DNA from: Codonopsis lanceolata | Taxonomy: Eukaryota; Streptophyta; Magnoliopsida; Asterales; Campanulaceae | NCBI GenBank assembly: GCA_013146195.2 | Contig: CM028377.1 | Coordinates: forward strand, 170,603,824-170,667,823 | DNA: 64,000 bases | Reading direction: 5' to 3' | Shown here: positions 35,567 to 45,994 of the stretch, piece after piece | How the letters are laid out: every line of letters starts with the position of its first letter | Numbering within the stretch: position 1 is the stretch's first letter | Notes under the pieces: model-generated | Told to the model about the DNA's origin: nothing | The model's database searches: none | The model's input: the letters and a program-made list of their open reading frames with translations, nothing else | Program-made: the position numbers and the translations under genes

Positions 35567-36742
35567 TCTCAGGAAACTGTCTCCCAGACATTTATTAGAA
35601 ACTCCTTTTATTGAAGGGGATATTTACAGCACCTTTATTCTGGCTAAATAGGTTTACTTTCCCTTTAAACTCCCTTTGCTTGATTGGTCTAAAAAATGCT
35701 TGTACCTGCCACCGTAATTATCTCGTTGTCAATAAGATCCTGAATGGCATGTCTGAGTGCGTAGCACTTGTCGGTGAGGTGACCACTGCAGCGATGATAT
35801 TTACAGTACTGGGCATGATTCCACATACTAGGTAGTGGATTGGGTGATTGATAATTAGCGACGGGTTTAAGTATCTCATGGGCCCATAGTGTTTGGAATA
35901 TTTTGGAACTTGGGGCAGGTAAATTATCATAGTGCCTTGGAATCAGTTCTTTTCTTCCTTTTGGTCTGGGTAGAATACCAGGCTGAGGTTTGGTCAAATA
36001 GCTGGGTTGGATCTTTTCTTTCGGTTAATATTGTATTGGGATTTGATTGCATGGGTCCTTGTTTAAGGGAGGTTCTTCTTCATGTGCATAAATTGTTCCT
36101 GTCAGGGTTCCATAAGCCTTTTGCTGAGAGTAAGTATTTGAAGGATCGAGGGGAAGGTGGTTTTTCTGGTTATGGTAACAGGCATTTAGGTGAATGAGTT
36201 CATGGCTAATTTCTGGAGAAGGTGGATTGAGGTTATAAGCGTTTGGAATAATATCACCTTGGGAAATAGGGTTGATATTTGGTTGAAGGCTAGTATTTGG
36301 TTGTTTTTTTGGAGGCTTGGAAAATGATATTTTCTGTAGTATCATGAAGGTTTATTTCAGGAAGGAAAGAAATATCAGGAGCAAATTTTGGGCTTTTAAC
36401 TTTTTGAGAGATAGTGGCAAGAGTTTCTGCAAAACTTGCTAGAAGATCGCCAACCAACTGGGTTGTTATCTTTTCTACGTGGGCATCCAATTCCTTCTTT
36501 AGCCAGATTTCAAATCCAGAAGGAGGTGCGTACTCAGGAGTTCCTTTTTCTGGTTCCCGCCCGTTCTGATCATTGTCGGTCCCAGTCATAATTTGTTTAG
36601 TTTTAGCGGCCATATTGCTCAAATTTGTATTCTCTGCACTAATTCTGCCTTTTTCTGATCCGTTCCTGATACTTTCTGATCTGATCTGATCTCTACGCAT
36701 GTATCCCGTATCAACCGACAAGTAATATCTCTTTCTTTCCAA
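35567..36742 (-). pseudogene. gag-like ORF of Tat element F, without a visible capsid domain
   Basis: It is read from ATG 36742 in two or three frames. The N-terminus contains KGTPEYAPPSGFEIWLKKELDAH; a Pro/Asn-rich middle follows (36025-36345). The C-terminus has LPAPSSKIFQTLWAHEILKPV and a knuckle of the Tat kind, YCKYHRCSGHLTDKCYALRHA at about 35790, then IQDLIDNEI. Typical Tat gags have a capsid domain with a WY/WF motif between these parts; I do not find it here or in E. At least one frame change occurs near 36330. Confidence 0.7.
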
Positions 36743-37871
36743 ACTCGGACCAGATTTCTGAGGAAAAGAGTTTGAAGGTATCAGAAAGGGTTGGCTGAAG
36801 ACTTTCTGGGCTTGAAATACAGCGTGCCTTTATTAGTATTTTTATATTATTCTTTATTTTCCCTACAATGATCGGACAAGCACCGACTTTGTTTTGACAG
36901 TCTCAGGACTATTCCTGGAATAGTGGATTCTTTCTCTAGAGTATAGGATCTTCGTATTCCACTTGTCTTTCGACTCTCCAAGATCAGACTGATCTCAGGC
37001 GAAGGGCATATACTCTTTCCGAGATCCACCATTCAAAAAGGTCTAAGTCGAACATAAAAAAATTATTGGTCAGCCCATGCGCATATTTATTCATATATTT
37101 TTTTTGGTTTTTTTTTTTTGCACAGGGATTGATCAATAATTCAGAGATATAAAAACCGATCGGTCCATGAAGTGTCCTGAAAATCTATATGCAATTTAAC
37201 GTTGGCTGATGCAAAGGGGTAAGCTGGCCATGGTGTAGGGTAGCAGTTTGGAATATTTCTACATACGTGCGCGTGTGTGCGGTATCTAGAAAGCAGTAAA
37301 GTTGTTTTTTTTTCAGATATAAAGCAGGAAATAAAACAGATATGTCATGTCTTGCTGTTTCTTGTGGATTTTCCCGGCTTTTTAGTATTGAGCGCGAGCA
37401 AGCAACCATTCAGATCAAGAAATAGAAGAAAAAAAATCTGGGGAATCTATCTATTCCTATTAATTACATATTTGTCCTAGTCTCCAAAATAAAATGACAT
37501 AATGAAATAATATGTACATATTGTGAGCGATAAAAATAACGCACGCAGAAAAAATATAAAGCAGAATAAAGCAATAATAAAATAAAGCCCCAGCCCTTTT
37601 TTGTTATGCTGCCCGGAAATCTATTTTATTCCCCTTTTTTATGTTTTTTTTAAATATACATGTAATGGTAACTGGAATGAAACTGCTGCAAGATCAATGA
37701 TCATATCCACAAATACAACAAATATATAAAAACGTAATATTTAAAATGCTAAAGAAATATAGTAAGCATATTTTAGCCAGAAACTAAAGAAAACTTATTT
37801 TTTTTCTATTTTTGTTTTCTGAAAACTGAGTCTAGCCCTGCATTTTTATTTTCCTTAAAATAAAAACGACG
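36743..37871 (-). other. Leader of Tat element F between PBS and gag
   Basis: About 1.1 kb of AT-rich sequence with no recognisable coding content. Long leaders are usual in Tat/Ogre elements. It includes runs of A and T and a GA/TC-rich stretch at 36900-37020 that also occurs near 42470-42600 in E. Confidence 0.6.
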
Positions 37872-37890
37872 TCCCCAACAGAGTCGCCAC
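37872..37890 (-). other. Primer binding site of element F (tRNA-Arg type)
   Basis: The minus strand reads GTGGCGACTCTGTTGGGGA directly after the LTR end CCCACA. This is the form reported for Tat/Ogre elements, taken as complementary to a tRNA-Arg 3' end. Confidence 0.75.
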
Positions 37891-37925
37891 TGTGGGTGCC
37901 CCGGATCGCTCCCGAACCCGGCGCG

Positions 37926-38555
37926 CCCTTTTCTAGGGGAGCGCGGTGTGCAGAAGGACATCACGCTTTCCATTCCATCCTCCCTTGTTTAGGGGAAGAC
38001 GAAATTAAAAGTGCAAAAAGAGTGTTGTCAAAAAGCGCGTTGAATACTCCTCGGTCACCGAGTGAGCTTTGGTCCATTATGAGAGCTTTGGATTTTTCCG
38101 TATCTCACCCTCCCTTTTTTAGGGAAAAATAAAATACAGAAAACGCATCACCCTTTTTAGTCTCATCTTCCCTTGTTTAGGGGAAAACGGAAAAGTACAA
38201 AAAAAAGGATGTTGTGAAGGCACGTGGGAACACGCCCTGCCTCACTGTGGACTTTTGAAAATTGCCCTAGGTCATTATAAGTGCATTGGATTTATCCATA
38301 TCTCACCCTTCCTTGTTTAGGGGACAACAAGATACAGAAAATGCATCACTCTTTTCATTTCCATCGTCCCTTGTTTAGGGAAAAAGGGGAAAGCGCAAAA
38401 AACGGATGTTGCGAGCCTCACCATGACCTTATGTTTATTTTGGATCGCTATGAGTGCATTGGGTTTCCCCGTATCTCATCATCCCTTTTTTAGGGGAAAA
38501 AAAGATACATGAAATGCATCACCCTTTTCATTCTCATCGTCTCTTGTTTAGGGGA
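37926..38555. repeat. Array of eight TCCCTTGTTTAGGGGA-type palindromes in LTR F
   Basis: Near-palindromes starting at about 37926, 37981, 38110, 38168, 38309, 38367, 38482 and 38540, often followed by AAACGGAAAAGTGCAAAA. They sit in longer repeat units of about 175-205 bases that begin ATGCATCACCCTTTTCAT. LTR E carries a related series. Confidence 0.8.
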
Positions 38556-39470
38556 AAACGGAAAAGTGCAAAAACAAGATGTTGCGAGCCTCACTGTGAT
38601 CCAAAATGTTATAACAGAGTCGCCATCTTTATTTTAAGGAGAAATAAAGAAAAACCAAAAAATAACCAGAGTTTGTAAAAAAGGGTTCGGAGGCTAAGTT
38701 ACGAGGTCGGAAGGTGTTAGGCACCCAACTCGCCCTTTCAGTCTCAAAAATGGTTTTTGGCTAAAATATGTTTTTATTATATTTATCTAGCAAATGAAAT
38801 AAAACATTAAAAGCAGATATATCTGTATCTACATTATTTACAGACTTGCAACCGCCTCTTTCCAATAATTACAAATACATTTAAAAATATTTGGCCATAA
38901 TAATGGCTCTTTTTAATGTTATTTTCCATAGAAATCCGGGTAGCACAACTGCTTATATTTTTTACATTGGGCCGGATGAAAATAGCATTTTTATATCAAA
39001 ACTCTTAAAGGCTTACCTTTAAGAGCGTAAGGTGTGCTCGCTCTGTCCTTCCGGGAGAGGGAGTCTTTTGTTGCCGTTGCGATTTGAGCAGAATAACTGC
39101 TTCTGAAAGTTCCTTTCAGGCACCGTAAAATGGGCAGAGCAACTACTTGCGTTTTTGCTGCTGTGTGCTTGCTGCTGGCAGAAATCGGGCAGAGTAACTG
39201 CTTGCTTCTGGCAGATTTGGCCTCTGGATTCGGGCAGAGCAACTGCTCTTTTTGGAATTTTTGAACCGGAAAAATAGGGTGGAATCCTAGCTGGAAGGCT
39301 AAGGTTCACTTTAACCGGTTGAATTTGAGTTTGGAGCAGATTTGGCAGAGTTTCGAGGCTTATAGGAGGAGGGGACTCTCTCTATCTCATGATCGCTCTC
39401 ACTGTGTAAAATAAACGCTGTGCATTATGGGTGAGAATTTTTCGGCCTCCAATTCTGAAGCCGAAGCCCT

Positions 39471-39480
39471 CTATTTATAG
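39471..39480 (-). promoter_or_regulatory. TATA box of LTR F
   Basis: The minus strand reads CTATAAATAG, identical to the TATA box of LTR E, in a shared context (CTATAAATAGAG then GGCTTCGG). Confidence 0.7.
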
Positions 39481-39618
39481 GCTGAAGAAGGGACCTCGTC
39501 GTCTTTAAATTTTCTTCTTTGTGCTTCATCAGCTTGTACTGCGTGCTTGAGAGCATGTACAAATGTCAAAATTGAGTGCACTGTTTGAGCTTTGGGCACC
39601 GACCCCATAGGGTCTGGG

Positions 39619-39652
39619 AGCCGCGCCAGGTTCGCTTGGTGGTGGCGCCTGG
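39619..39652. promoter_or_regulatory. GGCGCC-type motif cluster upstream of the F promoter
   Basis: CCGCGCCAGG and GGTGGCGCCTGG lie about 140-180 bases upstream of the F TATA box on the minus strand. This is a weaker form of the cluster at 40432-40490 and 55784-55844. Confidence 0.5.
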
Positions 39653-39826
39653 ATCCGTTTTTAGCTTGATTTTTGACACTTTGGCCCCTGCATTTTACTG
39701 TTTTACGCATCCTGCTTTTCCTTTTGCATTTTTAAACCATGTAACTTGACATTTGTTAAGTTTTAACATGCCTTGATATCGCATGTCATGTTACATACCA
39801 GGGGGTACGAAATTGGCGTTTCTACA

Positions 39827-40254
39827 CCATTCGAAAAGGCGTCCAGGACAATCAGAGTCTCGGCCAAAATAATTGGGACGATATTTACCCGACGCTCCTG
39901 GACTTACAGAATCAAATCAACAACCCACACATTAATATATCCGGGTTGGCCTATAAGGAGATATCTCCCCATCACACACAGGAAAAGAGCAGCCAGCCAT
40001 CGCCGTGAATAGACTGGGTCCTCCCTGTATTCAGAATAGGCAGCAGGAAGAACGGTCAAATTAAAATTTGACCCATTATAAAAATCAGGAGTGGCGTCAC
40101 GAGTCGAGCCGAATAATTCCCTTATCGCCATAAAGGGACGTCTCCGCACAGAAGGCACGACAATAGGGCCGGCAATCGGCATGCCCACCACACCACAAAA
40201 CTCTTCAAACGTAGGACCCATTTCATTCACGGAGAAATTGAAAAGATGACTCAG
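39827..40254 (-). pseudogene. Fragment Z of an antisense-type ORF (DUF7745 / plant-mobile-domain-like), between two LTRs
   Basis: Minus-strand coding sequence with HLFNFSVNEMGPTFEEFC, MAIRELFGSTRDATPDFYNG, TVLPAAYSEYRED and FLCVMGRYLLIGQPGYI. It aligns with about residues 67-215 of ORF Y (HLFNFGMNEICPTYEEFC, MAIRELFRTTHLATPGFFNG, LFLCLVGRYLMVGQPGYIDV). It is cut at its N-terminal side by LTR E (40255) and at its C-terminal side by LTR F (39826). It must come from an older element of the same kind. Nothing is known of its biochemical role. Confidence 0.75.
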
Positions 40255-40431
40255 TGTAGACACCCCAATTTCGTACCCCTGGTATGTAACATGACATGAA
40301 ATATCAAGACCTCTTCAAACTTAACAAAATGTCAAGTTACAGGGTTGAAAATGCAAAAGGACAAAGCAGGATGCGCAAAACAGTGAAATGCAGGGGTTAA
40401 AGTGCCAAAAATGAAAGAACTAAAGCTAAGT

Positions 40432-40490
40432 TGGCGCCACCCATGCATGAAATGGGGGCGGCGCCCAGATTGTAAAAGGGTGGCGCCAGG
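40432..40490. promoter_or_regulatory. GGCGCC inverted-repeat cluster in the E promoter
   Basis: TTGGCGCCACCCATGCATG, then GGCGGCGCCC, then GGGTGGCGCCAGG. The outer two arms are inverted copies of each other. The cluster lies about 135-195 bases before the TATA box. Almost the same arrangement recurs upstream of antisense ORF Y. Confidence 0.65.
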
Positions 40491-40625
40491 TTTGAAGTTA
40501 CAATGCTCCCAAACTGCTACATGACAGCTACAAGTCGCCGTAATGTGCAAAATCCTCCGCGTTCTGTACAACTGAGTGAAGCACGAAGAGAGAAAATTTA
40601 ATCCCGGATGAGTCCTCACTCCAGG

Positions 40626-40635
40626 CTATAAATAG
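40626..40635 (+). promoter_or_regulatory. TATA box of LTR E
   Basis: CTATAAATAG, same as in LTR F on the other strand, about 370 bases into the LTR. Confidence 0.7.
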
Positions 40636-41562
40636 AGCCTTCGGGGTTCACTTTCAGACACACCTTTCTTCCCCGAAGAATTCTCCGCGTCGTTGTTACG
40701 CTAGAGAAATAGAGAGCGAAGTGAGATAGTGAGCGATCCTTCTCCAAAGCCTCGAAACCCTGCCAAATCTCCTCCAAACTTAAAACCCACCGGTTAAAGT
40801 GAGCCTTAGTCCCCTAGCTAAGTTTCCACCCTATTTCCCCGGTCCAAAAATCGTGGAAAGAGCAGTTGCTCTGCCCGATTTAAAAAGCCAAATCAGTCAG
40901 AAATAAGTCGTTATTCTGCCCGATTTCCGCCTCCCTCAAGCAAACAAAACAACCAAAATAAGCCGTTACTCTGCCCGGATCTCGAGGCAAAAAGTAACCT
41001 TTCGGAAGCAGTTATTCTTCCTGAATTCCCACACCACTTCATCAAAAAAAGACTCCCTCTCCCTGAAGGACAGAGCGAGCACACCCTAGTCCGCTAGTAG
41101 GTAAGTTTTAAATATTTATTTGTAAAAAGTGCTATTTTCCATCCGGCCTAATATAAAAATGTAAGCCGTTGTGCTGCCCGGATTTAGTTAGGAAATAGCA
41201 CTAAAAAGAGCCATTATTATGGCCAAATATTTTTAAGTATATTTGTAACTATTTGTAAAGAGACGGCTGCAAGTCCATAAATAATGTAGCCACGAATATA
41301 TTTGTTTTTTATTTCCTGTCTTTTAATGTTTTGTTTATCTGCTAAATAAATATAACAAAAAACATACTTTAGCCAAAAACTATTTTAGAGACCGAAAGGG
41401 CGAGTTGGGTGCCTAGCATCTTCCCAACTCGAACCCATTTTTACAATCTCTGGTTTTCTTTTTTTGGTTTTGCTTTATTTCTTCCTTAAAATAAAGATGA
41501 CGACTCTATAAAACATTTTGGATCCAGTGGGGCCTCGCAACATCTGTTCTTGCACTTTTCCG

Positions 41563-42020
41563 TTCTCCCCTAAAAAATGGAGAATGAGAATGAAAAGGTG
41601 ATGTATTCCTATATCCTGGTATCCCCTAAACAAGGGATAACTTGATGCAGGAAACCCAAAGCACCCATAGTGATCCGAAATAGGCCATAAGGCTATTTTC
41701 ATAAAATCCATAGTGGGGTCTCGCAACACTCCTTTCTTGCACTTTTCCGTTTTCCACTAAAAAAGGGAGAATGGGAATGAAAGGGTGATGTATTCCTATA
41801 TCCTGTTATCCCCTAAACAAGGGATAACTTGATGTAGAAAACCCAAAGCTCCCATATTGGACCAAAAATCCACTAAAGGCAACCGAGACGTATTCAAACG
41901 CGCTATCTTAGACAGCACTCCTCTCGAACTTTTAATTTCGCCTTCCCCTAAACAAGAGAGGGTGGAATGAGAGCAGTGGTGTCCCGCATCCGCACGTACG
42001 CGCACCCCTATCTAAGGGCG
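41563..42020. repeat. Palindrome and 180-bp tandem repeats in LTR E
   Basis: Two units of about 183 bases (about 41525-41707 and 41708-41890) share GGGGTCTCGCAACA..., CTTGCACTTTTCCG and ATCCCCTAAACAAGGGAT. I count six short palindromes (near 41565, 41619, 41756, 41807, 41943 and 42006), the counterpart of the F array. Confidence 0.75.
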
Positions 42021-42054
42021 CGCGGGGCGCGGGCATATTTCCTGGGAACCCATA

Positions 42055-42073
42055 GTGGCGAATCTGCTGGGGA
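42055..42073 (+). other. Primer binding site of element E (tRNA-Arg type)
   Basis: GTGGCGAATCTGCTGGGGA follows the LTR; it differs from the F site at two positions. Confidence 0.72.
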
Positions 42074-42739
42074 GATCGTTTTATTTTAAATAAAATGGAG
42101 GGCTAGACTCACAAAGAAAAAAAAATTGTTTTTCTTTTTTTCTGGCTAAAGTATGCTTGTTATATTAATTTATGCATTTGAATATTGCGTTCCTATACAT
42201 CTGTGTCTATATTTGTGGATATGATCCTCCATCTTGCAGCAGTTTCTTTCTAGTCATTGTTACGGATATTTTTGCATTTTTGAATCGTGGGTCAGCCCCT
42301 ATAATAAAAAAAAATATGAGATAAAAAAAATAGTCAAAATAAATGCGCAAGTACAAGAAAAAAAAATCAGTCAAAAAAATGATGAAAAAATAAGTGCGCA
42401 TATAAAATAAATAAATACACAGGGGCTGATTTATTATTCTCTAATGCTCGACCTAGATCATTTCGAATGGTGGATTCTGGAAAGAGTATAGGCCCTTCGC
42501 CTGGCATCAGTCCGATCTTGGGGAATCGAAAGGCAGGTGGAATACGTTGGTCCTATACTCTGAAGAAAGAATCCACTGTTCCAGGAAAAGTCCTGAGATT
42601 GTAAAGCGAGTGCTTATCCGGTCAATTGTAGGGAAAAATAAATTAAAAAAAATACTAATAAAGGCACGCTGTACTCCAAACCCAGAAAGCCTTCAGCCAG
42701 CCTTCTGATACCTCCAAACTCATTTTCCTCAGAAACCTG
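42074..42739 (+). other. Leader of Tat element E
   Basis: AT-rich sequence between PBS and gag, with poly(A) runs near 42300-42410. It matches parts of the F leader in opposite orientation (GGATTCTGGAAAGAGTATA near 42475). No coding content seen. Confidence 0.6.
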
Positions 42740-43819
42740 ACTCGAATTTGGAAAGGCAAAGATAGTACTGGCCGGTTGATACGGGAAACAAGTGCAGAAA
42801 TCCGATCAGAGGGTATCAGTATCAGATCAGATAAGGGCAGAATCAATTTAGAGGGTACAGATCCGAGCAGAATGTTAGCTAAAAATAAACAGGCAATGAT
42901 GGAAGCTAGCAACAATTGGAACGGTTGGGAACCAAAGAAATAAACTCCTAAGTATACACCTCCTCCTTGGCTTGAGGCTTGGCTAAAGAAAGAATTGGAT
43001 GCCCATGCGGAAAGAATAACAAATCAGGTGGTAAATGATCTTCTAGTAGGTTTTTAAGAAACTCTTGCCGATTTCTCCCAAAAAACCAAAATCCCAAAAT
43101 ATGTTCTTAATACTTCCTACTTTCCTGGAATGAATTGCCCTGATACCTCAGAAAATATCATTTTCCAAGCCTCCGGAAAGCAACCAAGTGCTAGCCATCA
43201 ACCAAATAATAATCCCATTGCTCATGAAGGTATGGTTTCAAATACTCATAATCCTAATCCATATCATTCAGAAATCAACCCCAACATCCCTCACCTAAAT
43301 GCCTGCTATTATAACCAAAAGAATTATCTTCCTCTTGAACCCTTAAACACTTATTCTCAGCAATCCACCCCAGGGACCCCAAAAGAAATAATTTGTGTAC
43401 CGGGAAAAGAATCCCTCCTAAACCAGAGTACAGGTGACCCAATCCCAGTGAAATATTACCCAAGAGAAAAAACTCCACCCAGTTGCTTGACCAAATCCCA
43501 ATCTGGCAATTTGCCTAAGCCAAGAGGAAGGAAAGGGGTAATTCCAAGGCATTATGATGATTTGCCTGCCCCAATATCTGAAATACTCCAAACACTGTGG
43601 GCCCATGGGATACTTAAGCCCATTGATAATTACCGACCACCTAAACCGTTACCCGTTACTTAGAATCATGCCCAGTATTATGAGTACCATCGCTGCAGTG
43701 GTCACCTTACCGACAAGTGCTATTCATTCAAAGATGCAATTCAGGATCTCATTGATAATGAGGTAATTACGGTGGCAGGCACAAGAATTTTTAAAACAGA
43801 TCAAGCCAAGGAGGTCTAA
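42740..43819 (+). pseudogene. gag-like ORF of Tat element E, without a visible capsid domain
   Basis: The same layout as in F: LEAWLKKELDAHAERI near 42975, a Pro/Asn-rich middle open at 43130-43663 (SENIIFQASGKQ, HLNACYYNQKNYLPLEP), then DLPAPISEILQTLWAHGILKP and the knuckle YYEYHRCSGHLTDKC near 43680, where the first cysteine seen in F is tyrosine. Stops or frame changes occur near 42940, 43056 and 43661. No capsid motif was found between N- and C-terminal parts, so the absence is shared with F. Confidence 0.7.
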
Positions 43820-43919
43820 AAGGGCAAGTTAATCTAATTAGCCGAGAATAAAGGTGTTGTAAATATGCTAATGAATAAAAGGAGTTTCTAATGAATGTCT
43901 AGGAGGCAACTTCCTGGGT

Positions 43920-45853
43920 ATGATAGACGGAGACACTAATTATGAAAGGCTCCCTGCTAAGTTCGAGCTTATTGCTAATAAGACTCTGCAGAACTGGTAT
44001 ACTACGACCGGCCCGCTTTTGACGCCTGCAGATCTAGTGGACCGCTTCGGATATACTATCCCTATTTCTTCCCCTAGCTTTACGGATTGGTCATCTACCG
44101 ATCCGCTCCCTATAGTTGAGGATCTCAAACCCCAGGTCCTCAACAATGTAATAACCCCTGTACAGTTTGCTTTTAATGATAATCTAAATGTCTTTGCTTT
44201 TCCTTAGTTGCACCTACATTAAAAGACACATTAAATAATTATAATAATGAGTCATTTAATGAAATGGACCCAAAAGATTTTTTTTTTTGCTTGAGCTTGT
44301 AAAGTCAGTTGAGCACCAGGAACAGCATCATTCATCAGCAGCAGCTGAAGACTTATCCACTATCAATTTGGGGCTGAACAATGAAACCAAAGAAATCAAA
44401 ATCGGCAGCTACCTACAAGGCTCTGAAAGGGTAGCACTCATTGATCTCCTCAAAGAGTTCATGGACATATTTGCCTGACCTTACGAAGATATGTCGGGGC
44501 TAGACCCAGCCATAGTCGAACACCGGATCCCTATATATCCGGATGCTCGGCCAATCAAGCAAAAGCTCCGCTGGATTAAGCCGGAATGGTCACTACAAGT
44601 CAAAGAAGAAATCATGAAGCAGCTGCGCATCAATTTCATACGGGTAGTTGAATACCCGATCTGGCTGTCCAACATAGTGACCGTTCCTAAGCCCAATGGA
44701 AAGGTTCGGATCTGCGTAGACTTCCGCGACCTCAACAAGGCGTCGCCCAAAGATGATTTCCCTCTACCCAATATTGATATTGTGGTAGACACCGTTGCTG
44801 CTCACAAAGTCAGATCCTTCGTCGACGGCATGTTGGGCTATAATAAAATCAAAATGGCAGCAGAGGACCAGGAGGAGACCTGATTTACTACTCCTTGGGG
44901 GAACTTATTGCTACACTGTCATGCCATTTGGGCTGAAAAATGCTAGGGCTACTTATCAAAGGGCTGCCACCACCCTCTTCCACGACATGATACATAAAGA
45001 AATGGAGGTATATGTTAACGACATGATCGTACACTCCAGCGACGCCAACGGTGCCCATGTCAAAGACCTTCGAAAATTCTTCGAAAGGTTAAGGAAGCAC
45101 CAGATAAAGCTTAACCCCACTAAATGCACATTTGGGGTTACCAAAGGCAAGGCCCTGGGATGCCTGGTGACCGAGCAGGGCATCGAGATCGAGCCAGCAA
45201 AGATAAAAGCCATCATGGAGATGCCGCGGCCAAAAACTCTAACCGAAGTCAAAGGCTTCTTAGGTCGTTTGCAGTATATCAACCGTTTCATTAGACAACT
45301 GACAACAACATGTGAGCCCCTCTTCAAACTCCTAAAAAAGAATACTAACCAAGTCTAGGACGAGAAGTGCCAGCTAGCCTTCAAAAAAATAAAAGCCTAT
45401 TTTACTAATCTCCCTGTGCTAGGTCCACCCCATACACATAAACCTCTCCTCCTATATTTAACTGTCATAGACACGTCAGTAGGGGCTATGCTCGCCCAAG
45501 AGAAAGAAAATTCCTACATTGAAAATTCCATATACTTCATAAGTAGAAAGCTGCAAGGAAGCGAGGTAAATTATTCAGCTTTGGAGAAAAGCTGCACCGG
45601 CCTAGTCTGGGCCACTCAAAGGCTCAAGACCTATCTGCAAGGACGGTCCATCAAGCCCATATCCCGGATGGACCCTATAAAGTACATCTTCGGCAAGCCA
45701 TCACTTTCCAGTCGACTGGCCAAGTGGTCCTTTCTTCTCAACGAGTTTGACATAACCTATGTCACACTCAAATCTATCAAGGGCAGCATAATTGCAGACC
45801 ACCTAGCTGATCTGCTTTTAAAAGCCGAATATACGACTGAGCCTGACTTCCCG
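43920..45853 (+). pseudogene. pol of Tat element E, first part: pre-RT, RT and first RNase H
   Basis: Starts with the unrecognised segment MIDGDTNYERLPAKFE and DLVDRFGYTIP. RT follows with DLLKEFMDIFA, a TGA stop at about 44477 where F has tryptophan, then VPKPNGKVRICVDFRDLNKA, MPFGLKNARATYQRA and a catalytic box reading YVNDM (first aspartate changed to asparagine). A second stop lies at about 44881 (serine in F). The first RNase H (LLLYLTVIDTSVGAMLAQE, YFISRKLQGSEVNYSALEK, FDITYVTLKSIKGSIIADHLAD) ends at AEYTTEPDFP, where the LINE entered. No protease motif is seen upstream of RT. Confidence 0.85.
45841..45853 (+). repeat. Left target-site duplication of the LINE
   Basis: GCCTGACTTCCCG, repeated exactly at 51627-51639 after the poly(A) tail. 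Confidence 0.95.
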
Positions 45854-45994
45854 GACTGCTTAAGTGATCATGGAGTCTGCATGTGGCCATTGTTTTTAAC
45901 CTGTATAAGACGGTTGACGACAACTGGACCTAGAAAATTCTTTGCGGCTTCTTTGCGGCGCTAGGGTTAGGGTTTCTCGCGGCTCTTGGTGGTG

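Larger units (their letters stand above)
34168..39826 (-). mobile_element. Tat-type Ty3/gypsy element F, 5' part, minus strand
   Basis: On the minus strand it shows 5' LTR (39826-37891), a PBS of the type reported for Tat/Ogre elements, a leader, gag and RT. It stops where the SIRE LTR begins (34167), soon after the RT core, so RNase H, integrase and the 3' LTR are lost or lie elsewhere. It is closely related to element E: the RT proteins are roughly 85-90 percent alike by eye, and the LTRs share long segments. Confidence 0.85.
37891..39826 (-). repeat. 5' LTR of Tat element F (1936 bp)
   Basis: On the minus strand it starts TGTAGAAACGCC at 39826 and ends GGGCACCCACA at 37891. The start matches TGTAGACACCCC of LTR E, and both continue with AATTTCGTACCCC. 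The U5 part contains a series of eight short palindromes (37926-38555), the U3 part a TATA box and GGCGCC motifs. Confidence 0.85.
40255..42054 (+). repeat. 5' LTR of Tat element E (about 1.80 kb)
   Basis: It starts TGTAGACACCCCAATTTCG and ends shortly before the PBS; the CACA end is changed to CATA. It aligns with LTR F in opposite orientation, sharing the TATA region, a TGCCCGATTT / AGCAGTT-type repeat series near 40860-41060, and the palindrome array. Short ORFs inside are chance. Confidence 0.85.

Noticed and set aside
37926..38555. CRISPR-like array
   Set aside because: Palindromic repeats with uneven spacing and repeated spacers, in an LTR of a plant element; not a CRISPR.
44481..45327. 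Minus-strand ORFs at 44481-44792 and 44956-45327
   Set aside because: Opposite-strand shadows of the RT of element E, with the same reversed words as the F shadows.
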